From the NCBI GenBank assembly GCA_017990305.1, contig JAGNOB010000160.1, positions 1 to 5,373 of the forward strand: DNA of 5,373 bases, given 5' to 3'. Each line of letters starts with the position of its first letter. The stretch's first letter is position 1. The position numbers were made by a program, and so were the translations under genes. The notes under the pieces are model-generated. The model searched no databases. It saw only the letters and a list, made by a program, of their open reading frames with translations, and was not told the origin of the DNA. Below, one piece after another: positions 1-5,373 of this stretch. This DNA comes from Leucobacter sp. Lineage in GTDB: Bacteria > Actinomycetota > Actinomycetes > Actinomycetales > Microbacteriaceae.

Positions 1-974
1 ACAGCCTCCGAGAACGGCACGAGCTCGATCCGGTCGCCGTGGAGGCCCGCCATCTTGCCCCAGTCCCCCGCTTTCACGGCGTCCGCCGCCGCGATGCCCG
101 AGCGTGTGGCGAGGACGCGGTCGAAGGCCGTCGGTGAGCCTCCGCGCTGCACGTGACCCAGCACCGTTGCGCGAGTCTCGATACCTGTTCGTTCCTCGAT
201 CAGCGGCGCGAGCATCTCGGCGACACCTCCGAGCCTAGGCCGCCCGAAACCGTCAAGGCCCTCACGGGTGACCGCTTCGTCGGTGCCCTCGAGCGTGAAC
301 CCTTCAGCCACGACGACGAGCGCCGAGCGCCCGCGGTCTCGCACGTTCGCGATCCACGCGCACACCTGCTCAAGGCTCTCCGGGAACTCGGGAAGCAGCA
401 TGGCTTGCGCGCCGCCAGCCATACCGGCGTGCAACGCGATCCAGCCGGCATCGCGACCCATGACCTCGAGCACCATGCACCTGCGGTGCGAGTCACCGGT
501 TGTGCGCAGCCTGTCGATGGCCTCTGCAGCTATGGATACGGCCGTGTCGAAGCCGAACGTGTAGTCCGTCCCGGCAAGGTCGTTGTCGATGGTCTTCGGA
601 AGTCCGACGACGTTGACGTCTGCGTCCGCGAGGATCGAGGAGACAGTCTGGGTGCCGTTGCCGCCGATGAGCATGAGTCCGTCGAGGCCGTAACTGGCCA
701 TTCTGGCTCGCAGGCCATCGAGCGCCTCCGCAGTGACGGGCGCCTCCCACGGCGGCACACGGCTGGTTCCAATGAAAACCCCGCCGAGCGGTGAGAGTCC
801 CCGCACGGCCGGGCGATCGAGCTGCACGAACTCGCCTTCGTGGAAGCCGCGCCAACCGTCGATGAAGCCGATCATTTCAAAGCCGTGAACGTCGACGCCA
901 CGGAGCACAGCGCCGCGAATCGCGGCGTTCATACCCGGGCTATCGCCGCCGGAACAGAGCACTCCAATACGCAT
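1..974 (-). CDS. pfkA: 6-phosphofructokinase, 3' end cut by window edge
   Basis: Cytoplasmic glycolytic enzyme that phosphorylates fructose 6-phosphate to fructose 1,6-bisphosphate. The 324 residues present cover nearly all of a family length near 340; the last 15-20 are beyond the left edge. Visible motifs: phosphate-binding GGDSPGMNA (9-17), GTSR (69-72), GGNGT (104-108), catalytic PKTIDND (126-132), MGRDAGW (172-178), VVAEG (221-225) and the PFK signature R-x4-GHVQRGG-x5-DR (268-286). By family rules, Gly after the GGN Asn (E. coli Gly104 position) favours ATP, whereas PPi enzymes carry Asp there. Lys in PKTIDND is shared by PPi-type and actinobacterial ATP-type group III enzymes. Asn replaces the usual acidic Asp/Glu at the E. 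coli Asp103 position. The ATG start is secure because MRIGVLCSGGD is the standard N-terminus, but no Shine-Dalgarno precedes it. Identity is firm; phosphoryl donor is inferred. Confidence 0.96.
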   Translation of the reverse strand, partial: MRIGVLCSGGDSPGMNAAIRGAVLRGVDVHGFEMIGFIDGWRGFHEGEFVQLDRPAVRGLSPLGGVFIGTSRVPPWEAPVTAEALDGLRARMASYGLDGLMLIGGNGTQTVSSILADADVNVVGLPKTIDNDLAGTDYTFGFDTAVSIAAEAIDRLRTTGDSHRRCMVLEVMGRDAGWIALHAGMAGGAQAMLLPEFPESLEQVCAWIANVRDRGRSALVVVAEGFTLEGTDEAVTREGLDGFGRPRLGGVAEMLAPLIEERTGIETRATVLGHVQRGGSPTAFDRVLATRSGIAAADAVKAGDWGKMAGLHGDRIELVPFSEA

Positions 975-981
975 GCTCACA

Positions 982-987
982 ATGGTA
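982..987 (-). promoter_or_regulatory. Candidate -10 element of pfkA (leaderless start)
   Basis: On the minus strand TACCAT fits the actinobacterial TANNNT -10 pattern. It ends seven bases before the A of the pfkA ATG, so transcription would begin at or next to the start codon. This agrees with the missing ribosome binding site and with leaderless mRNAs being common in actinobacteria. No good -35 hexamer lies 16-18 bases upstream, so the call rests on one hexamer and its spacing. Confidence 0.4.
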
Positions 988-991
988 GCGG

Positions 992-1026
992 TGGCGCGAA
1001 TAGTGCGGACACACGTATTCGCGCCA
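992..1026. repeat. Perfect 11-bp inverted repeat upstream of pfkA
   Basis: TGGCGCGAATA (992-1002) and its exact reverse complement TATTCGCGCCA (1016-1026) flank a 13-base centre. The dyad lies 18 to 52 bases upstream of the pfkA ATG, covering the -35 region if the gene is leaderless. It could be an operator for a dimeric repressor or, in a transcript reading through from the helicase gene, a hairpin. The symmetry is seen directly; the role is inferred. Confidence 0.6.
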
Positions 1027-1035
1027 TTCTGGCGC
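1021..1035 (-). other. Competing hairpin GCGCCA-TTC-TGGCGC
   Basis: A six-pair stem (1021-1026 with 1030-1035) and a three-base loop join the neighbouring arms of the two flanking inverted repeats. It cannot form together with either the 992-1026 dyad or the 1029-1048 hairpin. The pairing is visible in the sequence; whether it forms in RNA is unknown. Confidence 0.35.
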
Positions 1036-1048
1036 TCGGAAGCGCCAG
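1029..1048 (-). terminator. Terminator-like hairpin after the helicase gene
   Basis: A perfect eight-pair stem, CTGGCGCT and AGCGCCAG, closes a four-base loop (TCCG on the minus strand). It begins four bases beyond the helicase stop codon. There is no U-tract after it, as is common for GC-rich actinobacterial terminators, so termination may be partial and read-through into pfkA is possible. Confidence 0.6.
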
Positions 1049-1052
1049 CGCG

Positions 1053-3248
1053 CTACTTCGCCGCCGCAGCCTCCACAGCGCGGGTAAGCACGCTCATGAG
1101 CGCGAGCAACTGCACCGGATCTGCGTTCTCCTCAGCAGCGGGTGCGCCGTCAAGCGCGCGAGCCGCAAGGCCAGCCTTGCCGTCAATGAGTTCCGCGATA
1201 CGCGCGTCGAGCGTCTGCGCTGCGATGATGCGCCACGCGGTGACAGGCTCAGCCTGACCGATACGGTGCACGCGGTCGATCGCCTGCGTCTGCTCCGCGT
1301 CGGTCCAGCTCAGCTCTGCGAGCACAACGTTCGACGATGCCTGGAGGTTCACGCCAACGCCCGCCGCGGTGAGCGAACAGACGGCAACCGCAACCTCGGG
1401 GTCCGTGTTGAACGCGTCGATCTGCTCCTGTCGGAACGTTGCGGACTGCTCGCCGCGGATCGACACCGTGCGCAGGCCGGCCTCGGCGAGCTGCGCCTCG
1501 GCGCGGTCCATCACGTCGATGTGCTTCGCGAAGAACACGACCTTGCCGACCGAGCGCGCGAGCTGCGCGGTGTAGTCGACTGCGAGGCCGGCCTTAGCAA
1601 CACCGATCTCGCGCACCATCGTGAAGACGTTGAGGCCGTCAGCAGATGCGTTCGACTCCTCTAGCTCCTGCGCTGCCACCATACGAATGATCGCCTCGTC
1701 GGAGAGCTTCTGCCCGAGCTTGCCGTTCTTGACGGCGGTGTAGCGGTCGAAGAGCTTCTGCGCGAGCTTCGCTTCTGCAGCGTGGATGCCACGGCCGAGT
1801 TCATCGTCGAGTTCAACGGGAAGATCAACGATGCGCTTCGCCGGCAGATCCGCCGCGACATCGATCTTGCGGCGACGCACGATCCCCATGTCGATGACGC
1901 TCTGGCGGGCCTCGGGGTAGAACGGCGGGTCCGCTGGAGTCCACCCGTTGTTCTCGAGCTTCGCCATGAGCTCGGGGCCGGGCCTGTCCGCCTCGGTCCA
2001 ACCGAGGAACCGCCAGATCGCGCGGAAGTCATCAATGTCGTTGATGAGCGGCGTACCCGTCAGAGCGATGAGTAGCGGCTGGGCGCCACGCGCGCGTTCG
2101 CGGATGCTTTCCGCGATCGTGAGCACGTTGCGCGAACGCTGCGACTGCGTGTTCTTGATCATGTGCGCCTCGTCGACGACCATGCTCTTGAACCCGAACT
2201 GTGAGATCCAGCTCAAGTGCCGGTCAAGGATGTCGTAGTTCACGACGAACACGTCGGCGAATGCGTCGACGGTCTCGCCGTCGCCGTGGATCACGGTGAC
2301 GCGACGCTGCGGCGTCCACCGCTCAACTTCGCGCGCCCAGTTCATCTTGACGACGTTGGGCACCACGACGAGCATCGGGTAGGCGCCAGCGACCGAGGCT
2401 GCGATGACCGACTGAGCTGTCTTTCCGAGGCCCGGCTCGTCAGCAAGCAGGAAGCTGCGGTGACCGTCGCGAACACTCGCAAGGAACCGAGCCTGGTGCG
2501 GCATGAGCTCAAGCCCGGCAGGAGCAAGGCGGTCAGGAACGGGTGCGTCTGGGAGATCCATACATGCGGCTCCCCCGCCGCCCTGCTCAAACGACTTGAG
2601 GAGGGGGTTCAGGAGTTCCCAGTTCGCGAGCCGCACGACCGGAGTCGGCGCCTTCGGCGCCTCGAGCGACGGCGCGAGGAAGGGGTTCGCGAGCATCCGG
2701 TTGTGGATCCCGGCAGGCTCCACCTGGCGCTCAGCGAGCTCTGGCGGGACGTGCGTCTTCACGGGCTCGGGCGCTGCCGGAGCCTCCTCGGGAACTTCGA
2801 TGCCCGCTTGTACGAGCATCTTCCGCTTGAGCTGACGGGTCGCCTCGGTGATCGTCGCGCCCGGCTCGAGCAGCGTGATGAGGCTCGTGTCGCGGGCCGC
2901 GGTCTTCGCGAGGATCGATGCGACACCGTCGAGGCGCTTGAGTGTCTCAGCGCGCTCGCTATCGCTCACGCCGTCTTCTGTCTTGACGCGGGCGCGTTCT
3001 TCGCGCATGAGGAGCGCGATGACCTGAAACTTGGTGCGGTTCTGCGGGCTCGCTTTGCCGCGCTGAGCCGACGCTTCAACCTCGCGCACGGCGCGGGCGA
3101 GAAGCGGGATGATGCCTTCGTTGTGGGCGTGCTTCCGCGTGCCGCTTGAGCGCTGACGCTTAGCTGGCTGGCGGGTGGCAGTGCTGCTTGCCAATTGCTC
3201 TCCTGGTGGATCTTTGCGTGACGCACCGAACGGGGCGACACGTAGCAT
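1053..3248 (-). CDS. SNF2-family DEAD/DEAH-box helicase/ATPase, SMARCAL1-like core
   Basis: A 731-residue predicted ATP-driven DNA translocase, probably acting in replication or repair; substrate unknown. The N-terminal ~240 residues are not a domain I recognise: a basic, low-complexity start (about 1-42), a predicted helical, charged block (about 43-150) and a Pro/Ala/Glu-rich linker (about 150-200). The motor follows: Q-like LMPHQ (248-252), Walker A DEPGLGKT (270-277), DEAH (359-362), LTGTP (396-400), SLTAAGVGVNLQ (625-636) and QAIDRVHRIGQ (655-665). The AELSW and DRVHRIGQ wording is closest, from memory, to the distal SNF2 branch (SMARCAL1/ZRANB3). Pro in DEPGLGKT replaces the more usual Met. 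No nuclease or zinc-finger motif was seen. The ATG at 3248 follows AGGGA; an in-frame TTG at 3308 adds 20 residues but would overlap the candidate promoter. The short final segment ends in an Ala-rich AVEAAAAK tail. Confidence 0.9.
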   Translation of the reverse strand: MLRVAPFGASRKDPPGEQLASSTATRQPAKRQRSSGTRKHAHNEGIIPLLARAVREVEASAQRGKASPQNRTKFQVIALLMREERARVKTEDGVSDSERAETLKRLDGVASILAKTAARDTSLITLLEPGATITEATRQLKRKMLVQAGIEVPEEAPAAPEPVKTHVPPELAERQVEPAGIHNRMLANPFLAPSLEAPKAPTPVVRLANWELLNPLLKSFEQGGGGAACMDLPDAPVPDRLAPAGLELMPHQARFLASVRDGHRSFLLADEPGLGKTAQSVIAASVAGAYPMLVVVPNVVKMNWAREVERWTPQRRVTVIHGDGETVDAFADVFVVNYDILDRHLSWISQFGFKSMVVDEAHMIKNTQSQRSRNVLTIAESIRERARGAQPLLIALTGTPLINDIDDFRAIWRFLGWTEADRPGPELMAKLENNGWTPADPPFYPEARQSVIDMGIVRRRKIDVAADLPAKRIVDLPVELDDELGRGIHAAEAKLAQKLFDRYTAVKNGKLGQKLSDEAIIRMVAAQELEESNASADGLNVFTMVREIGVAKAGLAVDYTAQLARSVGKVVFFAKHIDVMDRAEAQLAEAGLRTVSIRGEQSATFRQEQIDAFNTDPEVAVAVCSLTAAGVGVNLQASSNVVLAELSWTDAEQTQAIDRVHRIGQAEPVTAWRIIAAQTLDARIAELIDGKAGLAARALDGAPAAEENADPVQLLALMSVLTRAVEAAAAK

Positions 3249-3251
3249 GCG

Positions 3252-3272
3252 CGTCCCTAAACTATTGGGACG
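3252..3272 (-). promoter_or_regulatory. Inverted repeat covering the helicase ribosome binding site
   Basis: On the minus strand CGTCCC and GGGACG form a perfect six-pair stem around a nine-base AT-rich loop. The 3' arm contains the GGGA of the only plausible Shine-Dalgarno and ends three bases before the ATG. If it folds in mRNA it would block ribosome access; alternatively it is a protein-binding dyad over TAGTTT, a possible -10. The symmetry is seen; the function is inferred. Confidence 0.4.
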
Positions 3273-3284
3273 AAGCCGCTCGCG

Positions 3285-3313
3285 CGTATACGAACCTGAA
3301 CCGTGCAATGCAA
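3285..3313 (-). promoter_or_regulatory. Candidate promoter for the helicase gene
   Basis: Minus-strand TTGCAT (3308-3313) and TATACG (3285-3290) are separated by exactly 17 bases. TTGCAT matches only the TTG of the -35 consensus, while TATACG keeps TATA and lies in the palindrome CGTATACG. Initiation near 3278 would give a leader of about 30 bases. The rest of the 163-bp gap (3249-3411) holds no gene or convincing terminator that I can see. Confidence 0.35.
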
Positions 3314-3411
3314 CGGGATTCGACTAAACGTGGCGCGACTATGCGACGATACTACCACCCGAACCTCAGGGCACGCCCCACACCGGGAAATCTCGGGCGA
3401 TCCGGGGCCTG

Positions 3412-4362
3412 TTAGCCCTCGCGAACCGCTGCGAGAATCTGGCGCGTCTCTGCGACGTCCTCGTGCATGCGTGCAATCAGCGCATCGACACTGTCGAACG
3501 GAAGCATCTCGCGGATCCGCTGAGCGAAGCGCACTTCTACCTGCTTGCCGTAGAGATCGCCGGAGAAGTCCAGCACGTACGCCTCGACGCGCGGCTCCCC
3601 CTCCGGTTCAAACGTCAGGTTCACCCCGACCGAAATTGCGGCGTCGTGTTCGGCGCCATCAATGAGCACCGTGCCCGCGTAGACACCGTGCGCGGGAACT
3701 AGCCCCTCGATGTCCCCACCGAGGTTTGCCGTGGGAAACCCGAGCTCGCGGCCGCGCGCGTCGCCGTGCACAACTTCGCCCCGGACCGCGTGGCAGCGGC
3801 CGAGCATCTCACGGGCCGTCACCATGTCGCCGCCAAGCACTGCGTTGCGGATCAGCGTTGACGACAGCGCACCAACCTCGTCGTCGCCGACGGCTTCAAC
3901 GACCTCGACCGTGAACCCGTGGACGGGCCCGAGCTCGCGCAGCAGGGCGGCGTCGCCAAGGCCGCGGTGGCCAAAATGGAAGTCTTCGCCGAGGAGCACG
4001 TGCCGTACGCCAAGCTGACCGACGAGCACGCGCTCGACGAACTCTCGTGCGGGGATCGCCGCGAACTCCGCGTTGAACTCGACCATGACGCAGGTGTCGA
4101 CACCGGCCGCCGCGATGAGTTCGAGGCGCTGGGAACGGCTCGCGAGCGGTTGCGGGCAGGCCTCCGGCTGCAGCAGACTCAGCGGGTTGTTCGCGAACGT
4201 GAACACGACCGAGCGCAGCCCGTCGCTCTCCGCTTTACGCAGCAGCGACGCGATAATCGCGCGATGCCCGAGGTGTACACCGTCGAACTTGCCGACGGCA
4301 ACCACGGAGCCCGCGGAAAAGTCGGCGGGACGAAGGTCGTCCACAGCGGTTACGAGCTGCAT
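3412..4362 (-). CDS. ribF: Bifunctional riboflavin kinase / FAD synthetase
   Basis: Cytoplasmic enzyme that phosphorylates riboflavin to FMN and then adenylates FMN to FAD. At 316 residues it is typical for bacterial RibF. The N-terminal adenylyltransferase half has the nucleotidyl-transferase motif GKFDGVHLGH (24-33), GEDFHFG (125-131) and SSTLIR (167-172). The C-terminal kinase half has GRELGFPTAN (204-213), HGVYAG (225-230) and the likely catalytic Glu260 in RVEAYVLDF, followed by DLYGKQV (269-275). Two usually conserved stretches differ: FANNP (56-60), where many homologues have FDPHP, and VNLTF (247-251), where NPTF is usual. The start overlaps the preceding membrane-protein stop as TAATG, and a purine-rich GAAGAG lies six bases upstream, so translation is probably coupled. 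All signature motifs are intact, so the family call is firm. Confidence 0.96.
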   Translation of the reverse strand: MQLVTAVDDLRPADFSAGSVVAVGKFDGVHLGHRAIIASLLRKAESDGLRSVVFTFANNPLSLLQPEACPQPLASRSQRLELIAAAGVDTCVMVEFNAEFAAIPAREFVERVLVGQLGVRHVLLGEDFHFGHRGLGDAALLRELGPVHGFTVEVVEAVGDDEVGALSSTLIRNAVLGGDMVTAREMLGRCHAVRGEVVHGDARGRELGFPTANLGGDIEGLVPAHGVYAGTVLIDGAEHDAAISVGVNLTFEPEGEPRVEAYVLDFSGDLYGKQVEVRFAQRIREMLPFDSVDALIARMHEDVAETRQILAAVREG

Positions 4363-4784
4363 TAGTTGCTCTTCTTTTCTCGGGAGAGCCAGATGAGGCC
4401 GAGGATCGGGAGCACGAGCGGGATGTAGCCGTAGCCCTGCCCGAAGTACGACCAGACTGACGGATGACCGAACAGTTCGGGGGTGACGATGCTCAGGGTG
4501 CCGACGACGAGCACACCAACGAGCTCAAACGACAGGGCGATCCAGGCGATCGGTCGCCACACGCCACGGCCGCGGCGCATGAGCGCGATCGTCGCGACGA
4601 TGTAGACCACGCCGGACACCGCGGAGAGGATGTACGCGAGCGGCGCCTCGTCGAACTTCGTGAGTATCTGATAGATCGAGCGGAAGGTCGCCGCAATCGC
4701 AAGAATGATGTACACGGCGATAAGGACTCGCCCGAGTCCACTCATTCGCTCGCTGCGCTGTTCCGTCTGGCCGGTGTCTCCCAC
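4362..4784 (-). CDS. Four-helix integral membrane protein, unknown function
   Basis: About 140 residues. Hydrophobic helices lie at roughly 17-36, 47-69, 77-100 and 118-134. Basic residues in the 2-3 loop (RRGRGVWR) and the C-terminal tail (SREKKSN) predict both termini in the cytoplasm. The aromatic, Gly-rich stretch between helices 3 and 4 (VWSYFGQGYGYIPL, 110-123) is the most distinctive part and resembles, from memory, small membrane proteins in other actinobacteria. No enzymatic or transport motif is visible. I chose the GTG at 4784 because GAAGGG lies eight bases upstream; the GTG at 4793 abuts that sequence and is less likely, and an ATG at 4745 would still keep all helices. It starts 29 bases after its upstream neighbour and its stop overlaps the ribF start by one base, indicating cotranscription. 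A link to flavin supply is only guilt by location. Confidence 0.82.
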   Translation of the reverse strand: MGDTGQTEQRSERMSGLGRVLIAVYIILAIAATFRSIYQILTKFDEAPLAYILSAVSGVVYIVATIALMRRGRGVWRPIAWIALSFELVGVLVVGTLSIVTPELFGHPSVWSYFGQGYGYIPLVLPILGLIWLSREKKSN

Positions 4785-4813
4785 GTTACTCACCCTTCGA
4801 GTGTACTCGCCCG

Positions 4814-5170
4814 TCAGCCCCAGATAACGAGCATGCGATACGTCATGACTGCGATCGCGAACCCGACGACAGCGAGCACGAGGTTCGCGAAGCGGGTGCG
4901 GTCGATGAGCGCCCAAAACCCGGCGCCGACAGGCAGCGCGAGGGCGACAATGAGGTACATCCAGAATTCGAGCAGGTCGCCCGTCGGAGCGTTCCCCGCG
5001 AACGGCGCGATGATCGAGATGACGATCTGCACGACGAGCAGCAGTGCGATGAGCAGCGTCGCGCCCATCGTGTAGTCATTCGGTGCCCGCTTCCGGAAGC
5101 CCTGGAACGCGCACATCACCGCCGCGATCAGCGAGACGCCAATCGTCAGGTACCCGTACCAGGCGATCAT
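4814..5170 (-). CDS. Small four-helix membrane protein, unknown function
   Basis: A 118-residue, very hydrophobic protein with four predicted membrane helices at about 4-22, 35-55, 67-88 and 93-113. The basic loops GFRKRAP (24-30) and DRTRFAN (90-96) should face the cytoplasm, placing both termini outside. No signal peptide, cysteine pair or catalytic motif is evident, and I do not recognise a family. Its ATG overlaps the truB stop as ATGA, and a run of six G lies seven bases upstream, so it is almost certainly translated by coupling to truB. With the next gene it forms a pair of small membrane proteins of opposite predicted orientation, which might work together; that is inference. Coding status is supported by coherent topology and tight spacing on both sides. 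Confidence 0.85.
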   Translation of the reverse strand: MIAWYGYLTIGVSLIAAVMCAFQGFRKRAPNDYTMGATLLIALLLVVQIVISIIAPFAGNAPTGDLLEFWMYLIVALALPVGAGFWALIDRTRFANLVLAVVGFAIAVMTYRMLVIWG

Positions 5171-5373
5171 GCCGCGCCCCCCGTTTCCTGCGATGGGAAG
5201 TTCGTGATGACGCGGCTGCGACCACCCTTCACCTCGACAAGCCCGACCAGACGATCTTGCGGGCTGCGGGCCCCGCCCTCGGCCGGCAGGATCGCGGCGA
5301 CGAGTGGCGCGGGGGCGTGGCGCTCGGGGTCCACCGCGAGCCGCTTGCCGTTCGCGAGGTCGCGAGCCTCATC
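5167..5373 (-). CDS. truB: tRNA pseudouridine(55) synthase TruB, C-terminal end only
   Basis: Only the last 68 residues are in the window; the catalytic domain lies beyond the right edge. TruB isomerises U55 in the T-loop of tRNAs. The fragment reads EARDLANGKRL (2-12), the typical helix leading into the C-terminal RNA-binding region of actinobacterial TruB. It then has a variable Pro/Ala segment and a strand-rich RLVGLVEVKGGRSRVITNF (41-59) where the family has its PUA-like end. The stop TGA overlaps the next gene's ATG by four bases. Identification rests on these short matches plus the well-known truB-ribF neighbourhood, and no catalytic residue can be checked here. Confidence 0.78.
   Translation of the reverse strand, partial: DEARDLANGKRLAVDPERHAPAPLVAAILPAEGGARSPQDRLVGLVEVKGGRSRVITNFPSQETGGAA

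Noticed and set aside
153..794. A 213-codon open frame on the plus strand within pfkA
   Set aside because: It lies entirely opposite a strongly conserved phosphofructokinase and has no motif or ribosome binding site.
840..1664. A 274-codon open frame on the plus strand spanning the pfkA start, the gap and the helicase C-terminal end
   Set aside because: It overlaps two well-supported genes in antisense, including the conserved pfkA N-terminus, and shows no recognisable protein feature.
2217..3149. A 310-codon open frame on the plus strand opposite the helicase N-terminal half
   Set aside because: It is antisense to a gene with clear SNF2 motifs, its product is a low-information Arg/Leu-rich sequence with no motif, and such frames are expected opposite GC-rich codons.
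3370..3411. Possible ribF terminator formed by GC-rich repeats after the stop codon
   Set aside because: Only short, bulged pairings such as CCGG/CCGG and a GGGC/GCCC with a two-base loop can be drawn, and no U-tract follows, so I do not call a terminator.
3919..4365. A 148-codon plus-strand frame opposite ribF
   Set aside because: Antisense to intact ribF motifs, with composition typical of a shadow frame.
4785..4916. A longer N-terminus (TTG at 4916) for the second membrane protein
   Set aside because: It would overlap most of the 3' third of the upstream membrane gene, the added residues are Arg/His-rich and unlike a membrane protein, and a GTG with a good ribosome binding site exists at 4784.
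1..5373. Defence island, CRISPR array, mobile element or RNA gene
   Set aside because: No regularly spaced repeats, transposase or integrase motifs, target-site duplications or tRNA-like folds were seen. The only helicase is a stand-alone gene among housekeeping genes, without nuclease or methylase partners.

Overview
This is a GC-rich window from an actinobacterial chromosome, most likely Microbacteriaceae (Leucobacter-like). That guess rests on base composition, protein style and gene content, not on a database search. All six genes I support lie on the minus strand, so transcription reads from high to low coordinates. Long open frames on the plus strand are shadows produced by GC-rich codon usage.

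In transcription order, positions 5373 to 3412 hold a tightly packed, translationally coupled group. It contains the 3' end of truB (tRNA pseudouridine-55 synthase), two small four-helix membrane proteins of unknown function, and ribF (bifunctional riboflavin kinase/FAD synthetase). The junctions are an ATGA overlap, a 29-bp gap and a TAATG overlap. The truB-ribF pairing is the familiar bacterial translation/flavin neighbourhood; the two membrane genes sit between them.

After a 163-bp gap with a candidate promoter and a hairpin that would cover the ribosome binding site comes a 731-residue SNF2-family helicase/ATPase. Its motor core resembles the SMARCAL1/ZRANB3 branch, and it carries a roughly 240-residue N-terminal extension of unknown function. 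A 78-bp gap follows that is unusually rich in inverted repeats: a terminator-like hairpin, an 11-bp perfect dyad, and a third hairpin that competes with both. The last gene is pfkA (6-phosphofructokinase), complete at its start and cut by the window's left edge about 15-20 codons before its expected end.

Most of the window is ordinary housekeeping chromosome: tRNA modification, flavin cofactor synthesis, glycolysis and DNA maintenance. I found no mobile element, CRISPR array, RNA gene or defence cassette. The parts most worth a second look are the competing hairpins and apparently leaderless start in front of pfkA, the helicase leader hairpin, the uncharacterised membrane-protein pair, the helicase N-terminal extension, and residue changes in usually conserved motifs of PfkA and RibF.
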